Assembly: GCF_000344155.1 (NCBI RefSeq)
Contig: NZ_BAOQ01000013.1
Coordinates: 1-64,000 of the forward strand
Origin: Gordonia paraffinivorans NBRC 108238
GTDB taxonomy: Bacteria > Actinomycetota > Actinomycetes > Mycobacteriales > Mycobacteriaceae
Length of the DNA stretch: 64,000 nt
Direction: 5' to 3'
Under the pieces are notes generated by a model, which saw only the letters and a program-made list of their open reading frames with translations, had not been told where the DNA came from and searched no databases. The position numbers and the translations under genes were made by a program. Below, in pieces: positions 55,493 to 63,412 of the stretch; position 1 is the first letter of the stretch; every line of letters starts with the position of its first letter.

Positions 55493-56461
55493 CTACAGTC
55501 TCCGTCGCCCGTCCGGCCGCAGTTCGGCCACCGCGGCGACCGCGTGCGCGAGCGCGTAGTCGGCGTCGGCCGCCTGCCCCTTTACGTCGCCGTTGAGCTT
55601 GGCGACCACACCGATGGCGCGCGCGATCGATTCGGAGTCCCACGCCTTGGCCTTGGCCTGGACGCTCTTGACGCGGTTCGGGGGCATGCCCAGCTCCGAC
55701 GCCGCGCTGTACGGATCGATGCCGCCCATCGGCCGGACACGCGCGATCGAGTGGACCGCCTCGGCGAGCGCGTCGGCCAGCAGCACGCGCGGCACGCCGT
55801 GGTGCATGGCCCACTCGAGGGCCTCCAACGCGCCGGCGCGGTCCCCGTTGACGGCCTTGTCGGCGATCTCGAAGCCGGTCACCTCCGGCCGGCCCTGGTA
55901 GTAGAGCTGCACCGTCTCGACGGTGACCTTGCCGCCGGTGTCGGCGACGAGCTGAGCACACGCGGCGGCGAGCTCCCGGAGTTCAGAACCCACCGACTCC
56001 ACGACCTGTTCGACGACGTCTGCGCTCGCCTTGACCCCGAGAGACCGGAATTCGTTGCGGACGAAGGTCATCCGGTCCGACGGCCACTTCGGTGTCGCGG
56101 TCTCGTGTTCGACGGCACCGGCCTTCTTCAGCGCAGCCACCATCGACTTCGCGCGGCCGCCGCCGGTGTGGATCACCATCAGGGTGATCCCGTCGGGCAG
56201 TGACTTCGCGGTAGCGGTGATGAGCGCCGCCGGCTCCTTGCCCGCTTCGGCAGCGGCCTCGACCACGACGATGCGTTCCTCCGCGAACAGCGACGGGCTC
56301 AGCAGCTCGGCGAGCTCGCCCTCGCTGACGTCACCGGCGCGCACGCGGGTCACCGGGACCTGGGTCCCGGCTTCCCTGGACGTCTCCTCGACGACCTTCG
56401 AGATCACCCGGCCGGTCAGGAAGTCGTCGTCTCCGAGAAGCAGGTGCAGGCGATCGGTCAC
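55493..56461 (-). CDS. holA: DNA polymerase III subunit delta
   Basis: The clamp-loader delta subunit, 322 residues, starting VTDRLHLLLGDDDFLTGRVI from the GTG at 56461. The AAA+-like N-terminal part, a lid (about 145-210) and a helical collar domain (215-322) follow, with GFEIADKAVNGDRAGALEAL in the collar. It opens the beta sliding clamp. It lies downstream of comEC and comEA, the common bacterial order. Confidence 0.93.
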   Translation of the reverse strand: MTDRLHLLLGDDDFLTGRVISKVVEETSREAGTQVPVTRVRAGDVSEGELAELLSPSLFAEERIVVVEAAAEAGKEPAALITATAKSLPDGITLMVIHTGGGRAKSMVAALKKAGAVEHETATPKWPSDRMTFVRNEFRSLGVKASADVVEQVVESVGSELRELAAACAQLVADTGGKVTVETVQLYYQGRPEVTGFEIADKAVNGDRAGALEALEWAMHHGVPRVLLADALAEAVHSIARVRPMGGIDPYSAASELGMPPNRVKSVQAKAKAWDSESIARAIGVVAKLNGDVKGQAADADYALAHAVAAVAELRPDGRRRL

Positions 56462-56643
56462 GTGCTCATCGTGCCAGATGGGGCGGACAGCGACGCACAT
56501 GAGACCGAGGGGAGAGTCCCCGTCGCTTCCTCGCCGGGATGCACCCCGAGATGCACCCTCCAGCACGCCGCCGGCGACATATCGTCATCCGCTCAGCCTT
56601 CGTGGGTGGTCTTCCGGGGCGCCTCCCGGTCCAGGCGTCCGGA

Positions 56644-58038
56644 TCAGCCCGGCCACGGCACGTCCACACTCGCCCACCCGACTCCACCGAGGGTCCGAGC
56701 ACACCAGACCATCCACCACAGTTCCGGGCCGAGGGCTCGGACGAGGAACTCGGCGATACCCGCACACACTCCGTCGGGCGGACCGATCGCGCCGATGAGC
56801 GCGGCCACCGTCCCGAGGACGCTGATGACCGCGACCACCGGGGCGACGAGCAGGTTCGCGACGACGCCCACGACCGAGATCCGCCCCGTCACCAGCACCA
56901 GGATCGGCGCGGTGACGATCTGGGCGGTCACCGCCATCGCGACCGCCTCGGCGAGACCCGCCGGACATCGCCAGCGTCTCAAACGGTCCCGGATGCGCGG
57001 CGCCCACAGCACGATCCCGCACGTCGCCGCCACCGACAGCGCGAAGCCGGGCTGCAGGGCCAGTTCCGGCCACCACAGCAGCCCGCCGATGACCGCGGCA
57101 CCGAGAGCCGGAAACGACTGAGCCCGCCGGGAGGCGAACAACGCCATGACCCCGACCCCGCCCATGAGGGCGGCACGAACGACGCTGGGGGTCGGTCGCA
57201 CCAGCATCGTGAAACCGGCGATCACCACCAAGCCGATCACCGCCGACGATCGCGGCCCCACCCCGATGCTCCGGACGAGCAGTAGTGCGGCCCCACAGAC
57301 GATCGCGAAGTTGGCTCCCGACACCGCCGTCAGATGACTGAGCCCCGCCGCGCGGAAATCGTCACGCAGGTCCTCGTCGAGGCCGGACTCGTCACCGAGG
57401 ACGAGCCCGGGAAGCAGACCCGCGGCTTCCGGCCCCAACGCACGGGCCGCCACGAGGTGCAGGCGCTGCCGAATCGCGCCGGCCGCGTGCTGGTACGCGG
57501 GAGGCCCGCCGACCGGCTTCGGTGCCTGCGCGGTCAGTGACGCGACGAGCAACGAGCGATCCGGCGGCGGACGCACTCGCACGACGGCGGTCACCCGCTG
57601 TCCGGGGAGCAACCCCGACCACGCCTGTGCCGAACCACGCAGCTCCGCCGAGGCCGACGACACCGGATACCGACCGATCTGCTCGACGTCCACCCGCACC
57701 CTGATGCGTCCCTGTCGCGCAGGGCCTGTGGGCGTCGGGTCACCGCGCAAGGTCATCACGACGGTCTGTTTTCCCGAGAGGTGTGCGAGCGGGTGGTCGG
57801 CCCGCGCGTCCTGCCGAATCGCCATCGACGCCGCGCACGCGCACGCGAGACCTGTCGCGATGATCCCGAGACCGACGATGTCCCAGGGCATTCGACTACG
57901 CGCACAGGCGATTCCGAGCACGACGGCGACCGTGCCGGAGGCGGCCGCGAGACCGATGGTGACGCCGAGCGGGGCCACCAGTCCACATATCGTCGACGCC
58001 CACACCACCACCGCCGGCACGAGAAGCCGGAAGTCCAT
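56644..58038 (-). CDS. comEC: ComEC/Rec2-family membrane protein lacking the C-terminal beta-lactamase-like domain
   Basis: The 464-residue protein has an N-terminal pair of spans, an OB-like soluble domain (about 85-175), and the Competence domain with GLVLGDESGLDEDLRDDFRAAGLSHLTAVSGAN-type core near residues 207-240 and eight or so spans. It is the DNA-uptake channel family. It stops before the metallo-beta-lactamase domain found in Bacillus ComEC, as in mycobacteria. It is 3 bases from comEA. Natural transformation is not shown for this group. Confidence 0.9.
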   Translation of the reverse strand: MDFRLLVPAVVVWASTICGLVAPLGVTIGLAAASGTVAVVLGIACARSRMPWDIVGLGIIATGLACACAASMAIRQDARADHPLAHLSGKQTVVMTLRGDPTPTGPARQGRIRVRVDVEQIGRYPVSSASAELRGSAQAWSGLLPGQRVTAVVRVRPPPDRSLLVASLTAQAPKPVGGPPAYQHAAGAIRQRLHLVAARALGPEAAGLLPGLVLGDESGLDEDLRDDFRAAGLSHLTAVSGANFAIVCGAALLLVRSIGVGPRSSAVIGLVVIAGFTMLVRPTPSVVRAALMGGVGVMALFASRRAQSFPALGAAVIGGLLWWPELALQPGFALSVAATCGIVLWAPRIRDRLRRWRCPAGLAEAVAMAVTAQIVTAPILVLVTGRISVVGVVANLLVAPVVAVISVLGTVAALIGAIGPPDGVCAGIAEFLVRALGPELWWMVWCARTLGGVGWASVDVPWPG

Positions 58039-58041
58039 CGC

Positions 58042-59133
58042 TCAGACCGTCACGCGGTCGCGCAGTTTGGCCAGCCGTGCTGCGCCGATGCCGTCGACCT
58101 CGGCGAGTTGATCGACAGAGGTGAAGCGTCCGTTGCGCTGCCGCCAGTCGATGATCGCCTTCGCGGTCACCGGGCCGATGCCGGGCAGCGTGTCGAGCTC
58201 TGCCTCGGTGGCGGTGTTCAGATTGACCTTCCCGCCGCCGTCCCGCGAACCCGCCTCCGCCGCGGGGCCGTCCGGAGCCCCTGCCGGCTCCGTGGACCCA
58301 CCACTGCTCCCCGACGCACCGACGACCGCGCTCTTCAACGACATCTGGCCTTGACCGCCCGCATATCCGACCAGGATCTGATCACCGTCGCGAAGGACCT
58401 GAGCGAGGTTGAGTGACAACAGATCTGCGCCCTTGCGCGTGCCACCGGCCTTCTCGATCGCGTCGGCGACCCGTGCGCCGGACGGCAACCGCACGAGGCC
58501 GGCGTCGTTGACCAGGCCGACGACGCTCACCACGATCTCGCCCGGCGTCGTACCCGGTTGCGGCGAGGACGGGCCGCTCGGTTCCGTCGTGGCACCCGGA
58601 ACCGTCGTCGCACCCGGTGCCGCCGAGGCCGAACCACCCGCGGGTGCACCGAAATCCACGACAGGCGCGGGGTCCGATCCCCGGAAGAGTCCGAAAGCAG
58701 CCACAGCACAGGCGATCACCCCGACCGCGATGAGTGCGAGGGCTCCGGGCGGCGCGATCGCGAACCGCCGACGGGGCACCGGGTCCTCATCGTCCCAGAA
58801 TCCTTCCCGTTCTTCGTCATCCGCGTCGAGGACGTCGTCGAATCGGCTACGCCGGCGCCCGAACCCACCACGTGCCGGCTCCGCCGACCGCGGACCCTCC
58901 GACCGGTGGTGCGTCGACCGGTCTTCTCTGCCGGGTTCGGGTGCCAGCCAGGTGGGCATCGCGCCGATCCCCCAGCCCGGGTGATCGGCCTCGTCGGCCG
59001 GCCCTGCGCCCGAGCCGTTGCCGACACCTTCAGACGATTCCGGCTCCCTGGCCGATTCTCCGTCGCACGGCCGCACGGGCATATCGACCGGTCCGAGACG
59101 GTCCAGTGGGTTGGGTCGCCCTGCTGTGCTCAT
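58042..59133 (-). CDS. comEA: ComEA-family helix-hairpin-helix DNA-binding protein
   Basis: The 363-residue protein has an unusually long hydrophilic N-terminus (1-125), one membrane span (about 130-150, ALALIAVGVIACAVAAFGLF), a Pro/Thr/Ser linker, a SLBB domain (about 198-265), and a C-terminal pair of helix-hairpin-helix motifs (NLNTATEAELDTLPGIGPVT and on). It would hold DNA outside the membrane for ComEC. Two residues' worth of gap to comEC indicates one transcript. Confidence 0.92.
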   Translation of the reverse strand: MSTAGRPNPLDRLGPVDMPVRPCDGESAREPESSEGVGNGSGAGPADEADHPGWGIGAMPTWLAPEPGREDRSTHHRSEGPRSAEPARGGFGRRRSRFDDVLDADDEEREGFWDDEDPVPRRRFAIAPPGALALIAVGVIACAVAAFGLFRGSDPAPVVDFGAPAGGSASAAPGATTVPGATTEPSGPSSPQPGTTPGEIVVSVVGLVNDAGLVRLPSGARVADAIEKAGGTRKGADLLSLNLAQVLRDGDQILVGYAGGQGQMSLKSAVVGASGSSGGSTEPAGAPDGPAAEAGSRDGGGKVNLNTATEAELDTLPGIGPVTAKAIIDWRQRNGRFTSVDQLAEVDGIGAARLAKLRDRVTV

Positions 59134-59230
59134 GCCGCACGACGATAGGCCCGCTGACCTCCCCGCACCGGCCCGGTGGAGCGGGCCCCGGGATATCTGG
59201 GGACGGTGCGGGGTTGTGAACAGCCGGGAG

Positions 59231-59518
59231 TCAGTCGGGCAGACGGGTGCCGTCGAGCGCCACCGGATCGGCCCACGGCACCGGCAACTCCGGCACGTCC
59301 ACGTCCACTCCGATCCGCGAGCCGCGCTCGGGCACGTGGTCGACGACAGACGCCACCGCGTTCAGACGCTCGGCGAAGATCGCGTCCGGAGCAGTGAATT
59401 CCGTTGGGACGCATCGGACAATCCGCAGTCTCTCGAACCGGTCGCCGCGAGGCGCAACGTCCTCGACGTCACGCCGTCCCCCGGCAGGTCCCGAACGGTG
59501 AATCTCTCGGTCCGGCAT
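59231..59518 (-). CDS. small hypothetical protein
   Basis: A 95-residue frame from the ATG at 59518. Its C-terminal two thirds have strong third-position GC bias and a protein-like sequence (FAERLNAVASVVDHVPERGS), while the first 25 codons do not. The coding bias seems to pass over from the frame upstream (59469-59666), so these two could be one gene split by a frameshift. No family recognised. Confidence 0.4.
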   Translation of the reverse strand: MPDREIHRSGPAGGRRDVEDVAPRGDRFERLRIVRCVPTEFTAPDAIFAERLNAVASVVDHVPERGSRIGVDVDVPELPVPWADPVALDGTRLPD

Positions 59519-59666
59519 TCGACCCGGTCGGACCGATCCGATCGGTGATCTCGCCGGCAGTCCGCTCGTCTGGCGCCGATCCCGCCGGCAACTCCTTCTC
59601 CGGATCGTCATCGCAGCGGGCGATGATCAGCTTCGCCCCGGATTCCGGGGATGTCCGTCGCGCCAT
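59469..59666 (-). CDS. small hypothetical protein or 5' part of a shifted gene
   Basis: A 65-residue frame from the ATG at 59666, with GGAGG nine bases upstream, containing KLIIARCDDDPEKELPAG. It starts 55 bases after the degV stop and overlaps the next frame by 50 bases. The codon bias is good up to about 59500 and then moves to the other frame. Confidence 0.35.
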   Translation of the reverse strand: MARRTSPESGAKLIIARCDDDPEKELPAGSAPDERTAGEITDRIGPTGSNAGPRDSPFGTCRGTA

Positions 59667-59721
59667 GTCCTCGGCCCTCCGGACGAGCGCCGCCAGGAGC
59701 ACGACGGCCGTCCCCCACGCC

Positions 59722-60582
59722 TCAGCGCGCCTCGATCCCCTCGATCGGATCGAGGTGCGAGGCGATGACGACGCCCACCGCTCCCGGGCCGACATGAGGA
59801 CCGAGGATCGGCCCGAGCTCGACGACCAGCTCCGAGGTGACCATCCGCAATCGACCGCGGAGGGTCTCGAGGAGCTCCTCGGCGACGACCGGACTCTCGC
59901 AATGCTGGATGCCGACCGTGACCGCCCGCCCGCCGGCGCACTCGACCGCGGCGTCGACCATCTTGTCCAGCGCCTTGGAGTAGGTGCGGTGGCGCTCCCG
60001 CAACTGCAGCGTGCCGTCGACCATGTGCAGGATCGGCTTGATCGACAGTGCCGACCCGAACAGCTTGCCCGCGGCACTGATCCGGCCGCTCTGACGCAGG
60101 TTGTCGAGCTGCTGCACGGCGAGCAGGGAGTCGACGGTGGCGGCCTGACGGATCGCGGACTCGTAGACACGGTCGCGGTCGGCGCCGGCGGCTGCGGCCT
60201 GTGCCGCCGCGATGGCGGTGAAACCGACTGCGAGACCGACGGATCGGGAATCGACGATGCGGACCTGGCCGGAGAACCTCTCCGCCGCCAGCCGCGCCGA
60301 GCTCCACGTACCCGACAGTTTCCGGGACAGATGAACCGCGACCACACCGTCGCCCTCACTGGCCTCGAGCGCGGATTCGAAGTACTCGGTCAGCTCCGCA
60401 GGATTGGCGCCCGACGTCGTCACCCCGGGAGTCGAGGACAGGTTCTCCGGGATGGGGTCGATGCCCTCGCGATAGTCCTTGTCGTCATACGACACGTGCA
60501 GTGGCACCTGACGGATCCCGTAGTGCGCGGCCACCGACTCCGGCAGCCGAGACGACGAATCTGTGACGACGACGACAGGCAC
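59722..60582 (-). CDS. DegV-family fatty-acid-binding protein
   Basis: A 286-residue two-domain DegV protein with VVTDSSSRLP at the start, TSGANPAELTEYFESAL, VHLSRKLSGTWSSARLAA, and the family signature KPILHMVDGTLQLRER. DegV/FakB proteins bind fatty acids and can present them to a FakA kinase. No fakA gene is adjacent. It is 87 bases from the octT end in a leftward block. Confidence 0.92.
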   Translation of the reverse strand: MPVVVVTDSSSRLPESVAAHYGIRQVPLHVSYDDKDYREGIDPIPENLSSTPGVTTSGANPAELTEYFESALEASEGDGVVAVHLSRKLSGTWSSARLAAERFSGQVRIVDSRSVGLAVGFTAIAAAQAAAAGADRDRVYESAIRQAATVDSLLAVQQLDNLRQSGRISAAGKLFGSALSIKPILHMVDGTLQLRERHRTYSKALDKMVDAAVECAGGRAVTVGIQHCESPVVAEELLETLRGRLRMVTSELVVELGPILGPHVGPGAVGVVIASHLDPIEGIEAR

Positions 60583-60669
60583 CCGTCTAACTTAACCGGT
60601 TCCACGCAGCCGCATCACATCGGTTCTCCACGAACGACCCCGCTTCCGGGACCATCTGCGGGCCCGGAC

Positions 60670-61446
60670 CTACTCGGCCCTGGCCTCCTGCGTCCCGGCC
60701 CCGCCGGTCCTGAGCGCCTCGACGACCGGCACCACTTCGTCGGCGATCCGCCGGTGACACTCGAAACCCCAGTGGATGCCGTCGGGGTTCATCTCGGTGT
60801 CCGGGTCGCCGAACGCGTCCCGGGTGACCGGATAGAAGTCGACCACCGGCAGGTCGTGCGCGTCCGCCCATCGGGCGATCGCGGCCGTCGTGGGAATCCG
60901 CCCGGAGTGCACGTGGCCGTAGTAGGGGCTGTCGTGCGTCGGCGGCAGGCACACGACGATCGACAGGTCCGGCCGCAGCTGGGTCAGCGCGCCGCGGATC
61001 TTCTCCAGGTACTCCACCGTCACCTTCGGCGGCAGCGCCAGCGGCCACCCCAGCCTCGACCCGCGCGGCTGCACCCACGAGTACGCCGCACGCACCAGCT
61101 GGCGCAGCCGGCTCGGCCGCACATAGCGGATCTGCTCGCGCAACGCGGTCGGCAACGGCGACGGCAGGGAATCCATGCCGCCGAACGCGAGAACGACGAC
61201 GTCGGCGAGCGGGACCGTGGCCCAGATGTTCGGGTCCTGGGTCAGCGCCCACCACACGTCCCGGCTGGTCCATCCGATCCGGCCGAAGAGCCGCACCGGC
61301 ATCCCCAGATCGGAACCGACCAGCGACGGCCAGATCCGCGGATCGTCCGACGGCAACCCGCCCGTCGGCCCGTAATAGGCGAGCGAGTCCGACAGGACCA
61401 TCACGCAGCGTTCGCCGGAATCGCCGGCCCGTACGACGTGCGTCAC
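60670..61446 (-). CDS. octT: SGNH-family acyltransferase, OctT-like (diglucosylglycerate octanoyltransferase)
   Basis: A 258-residue protein with the SGNH block I motif VLSDSLAYYGP, a Gly in FGGMDSL (block II/III region) and a late Asp/His pair in PDGIHWGFECH (block V). Its neighbour is gpgP, whose product makes glucosylglycerate, so by gene order it is the counterpart of mycobacterial OctT, which adds octanoate at an early step of methylglucose lipopolysaccharide. The GTG at 61446 overlaps the gpgP stop (GTGA). Confidence 0.85.
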   Translation of the reverse strand: MTHVVRAGDSGERCVMVLSDSLAYYGPTGGLPSDDPRIWPSLVGSDLGMPVRLFGRIGWTSRDVWWALTQDPNIWATVPLADVVVLAFGGMDSLPSPLPTALREQIRYVRPSRLRQLVRAAYSWVQPRGSRLGWPLALPPKVTVEYLEKIRGALTQLRPDLSIVVCLPPTHDSPYYGHVHSGRIPTTAAIARWADAHDLPVVDFYPVTRDAFGDPDTEMNPDGIHWGFECHRRIADEVVPVVEALRTGGAGTQEARAE

Positions 61447-62156
61447 TGAACGGCTGGGTCGGCGTCCTCGGCCGACGCATTCCACACATCGAGGCGCCAG
61501 CGCGGGGCGGCGCCGGGCACACCGTGACCCGACAGCTGCACCCAACTGGTGTTCGCCAGGCCGCCGAACACCGGCCAGTTGTCCACCGGCAACCCGAGGA
61601 GCGCAGCAGTCATCGCCGCGATCACGCCGCCGTGGGCCACCAGGACCACCGGCGCCTCGGGGTTGTCGCCGACGCCCCAGTCGGGGAACAGCTCGATCAA
61701 CTCGTCGACCAGCGGGGTCGACCGCTTGGCGACATCGACCCGGCTCTCCCCGCCCGGCGGCGGCCAGGTCGCATCATCGCGCCAGACGACTCGTGCGCCC
61801 GGCATCGCCGCATCGACCTCGTGGTGGGTCATACCCTGCCACTCACCGAGGTGGGTCTCCCGCAGCCGCACATCGGTTCGCACTGTGAGTCCGGTGCGCT
61901 GCGCCAGCGCCTCCGCGGTGTCGCGGGCGCGCTTGAGATCCGACGACCAGATGGCCTTCGGCCGGCGCTTCGCCAGCGCAACCGCCGCCGAATGCGCCTG
62001 CCGCACACCGAGGTCGGAGAGATCGGTGTCGAGTTGACCCTGCATACGGCTCGTCGCGTTGTACTCGGTCTGTCCGTGGCGCAACAGGATCAGGCGACGC
62101 ACCACCGGGGTGAGACGTTCGACGGCGGTGTCATGGGTGTCGGGACCACCGCTCAC
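61443..62156 (-). CDS. gpgP: glucosyl-3-phosphoglycerate phosphatase (histidine phosphatase)
   Basis: A 237-residue phosphoglycerate-mutase-like protein with the catalytic LRHGQTEYN motif (phospho-His), RETHLGEWQGM, and the second His in LVAHGGVIAAM. In mycobacteria the enzyme removes phosphate from glucosyl-3-phosphoglycerate for methylglucose lipopolysaccharide. The start GTG at 62156 overlaps the rsfS stop. Substrate assignment rests on the octT-gpgP-rsfS order. Confidence 0.88.
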   Translation of the reverse strand: MSGGPDTHDTAVERLTPVVRRLILLRHGQTEYNATSRMQGQLDTDLSDLGVRQAHSAAVALAKRRPKAIWSSDLKRARDTAEALAQRTGLTVRTDVRLRETHLGEWQGMTHHEVDAAMPGARVVWRDDATWPPPGGESRVDVAKRSTPLVDELIELFPDWGVGDNPEAPVVLVAHGGVIAAMTAALLGLPVDNWPVFGGLANTSWVQLSGHGVPGAAPRWRLDVWNASAEDADPAVQ

Positions 62157-62515
62157 GAGATGCCTTCCACCTCGATCGTCGGGCAGTCCTTCCACAGACT
62201 CTCCAACGCATAGAAGCGACGCTCGTCGGTGTGCTGGATGTGCACCACGATGTCGGCGTAGTCGAGCAGCGCCCAGCGACCCTCACGGGTGCCCTCGCGA
62301 CGCAACGGCTTGTGACCGGCCTCGCGCAGCTTGTCCTCCACCTCGTCGACGATCGCGTTGACCTGCCGCTCGTTGTCCGCCGACGCGATCACGAAGCAGT
62401 CGGTGATCACCAGCTGCTCCGACACGTCGATCACCGTCACGTCGTGGGCGAGCTTGTCCGCGGCCGCAAGAGCAGCCACCTTGGCCATCTCCACCGCTTC
62501 AGCTGACGCAGTCAC
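62153..62515 (-). CDS. rsfS: ribosomal silencing factor RsfS
   Basis: A 120-residue protein of the RsfS/Iojap family that binds L14 and keeps subunits apart in starvation. Motifs: DVTVIDVSEQLVITDCFVIAS, REGTREGRWALLDYADIVVH. The ATG is coupled to nadD, whose stop lies at 62516, one base away. Its own stop overlaps gpgP. Confidence 0.95.
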   Translation of the reverse strand: MTASAEAVEMAKVAALAAADKLAHDVTVIDVSEQLVITDCFVIASADNERQVNAIVDEVEDKLREAGHKPLRREGTREGRWALLDYADIVVHIQHTDERRFYALESLWKDCPTIEVEGIS

Positions 62516-63382
62516 TCAAGTCCTCTCGATATCACTTCCGGGTCGTCGCCCGCTCGATGCTCTCGGTCTCCGGGACGGTGTCGGCACCCCCCCACCGCCC
62601 GCTCGCTCCGCTCCCGGCGCGGCACCCCCACCGCCCGCTCGCTCCGCTCCCGGCGCGGCACCCCCACCGCCCGCTCGCTCCGCTCCCGGCGCGGCACCCC
62701 CACCGCCCGCTCGCTCCGCTCCCGGCGCGGAGACCCCCGGGGACGACGCCCGAGGCGCACGATACAGCTTCCGCTTCGCGATGTACTGCACGACGCCGTC
62801 GGGCACCAGGTACCAGACCGGCCGTCCCTGGGCCGCCCGCGTCCGGCACTCCGTCGACGAGATCGACAGCGCCGGGATCTCCAGCAGGGTGAGCGTGTCG
62901 GCCGGCAACTGCTCGAGGTGCTTCGCCAGGTGCGTGGCGTCGAGCTTGTAACCGGGCCGGCTGACGCCGACGAACCGGGCGAGGTCGAACAGCTCCTCCC
63001 AGTCCTGCCACGACAGGATCGACTCCAGCGCATCGGCGCCGGTGATGAAGTACAACTGGGCGTCGGGCAGCTGCTTGTGCAGGTCGCGCAGGGTGTCGAC
63101 GGTGTAGGTGTCGCCCTCGCGATCGATGTCGACGCGGCTCACGCTGAACTGCGGGTTCGACGCCGTCGCGATGACCGTCATCAGGTACCGGTCCTCGGGC
63201 GGGCTGACCATCGCGTGCTCGCCCAGCTTCTGCCACGGGCGTCCGGTCGGCACGAAGATCACCTCGTCCAGCTCGAAGCGATGGGCGACCTCGCTCGCAG
63301 CCACGAGGTGGCCGTTGTGGATCGGGTCGAACGTGCCACCCATGACGCCGATTCGGCGCGCACGACGGCGGTCGGTTGACAT
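62516..63382 (-). CDS. nadD: nicotinate-nucleotide adenylyltransferase with a repeated C-terminal extension
   Basis: The enzyme makes nicotinate adenine dinucleotide in NAD synthesis. The core has [15 protein letters not shown] (with the nucleotide-binding HNGH), [12 protein letters not shown] and the ISSTECR signature. The family is about 200-225 residues long; here it is 288, because after residue ~213 the chain runs into four copies of a 12-residue unit ([12 protein letters not shown]) encoded by 36-bp DNA repeats. The tail is likely unstructured. Confidence 0.94.
   Translation of the reverse strand: MSTDRRRARRIGVMGGTFDPIHNGHLVAASEVAHRFELDEVIFVPTGRPWQKLGEHAMVSPPEDRYLMTVIATASNPQFSVSRVDIDREGDTYTVDTLRDLHKQLPDAQLYFITGADALESILSWQDWEELFDLARFVGVSRPGYKLDATHLAKHLEQLPADTLTLLEIPALSISSTECRTRAAQGRPVWYLVPDGVVQYIAKRKLYRAPRASSPGVSAPGAERAGGGGAAPGAERAGGGGAAPGAERAGGGGAAPGAERAGGGGVPTPSRRPRASSGRRPGSDIERT
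62593..62730. repeat. 36-bp tandem repeat array, four copies
   Basis: Units begin at 62593, 62629, 62665 and 62701 with CACCGCCCGCTCGCTCCGCT; three are full length and the fourth is cut after 30 bases. The copies look identical. The array lies in the 3' end of nadD, keeping frame because 36 is a multiple of three. Confidence 0.95.
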
Positions 63383-63412
63383 GGACGGTCAGTCTACGCG
63401 GTGCCGCCGGGC

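Noticed and set aside
62593-62730. Repeat array considered as CRISPR
   Set aside because: Units are directly adjacent with no unique spacers, and they are in frame within nadD.
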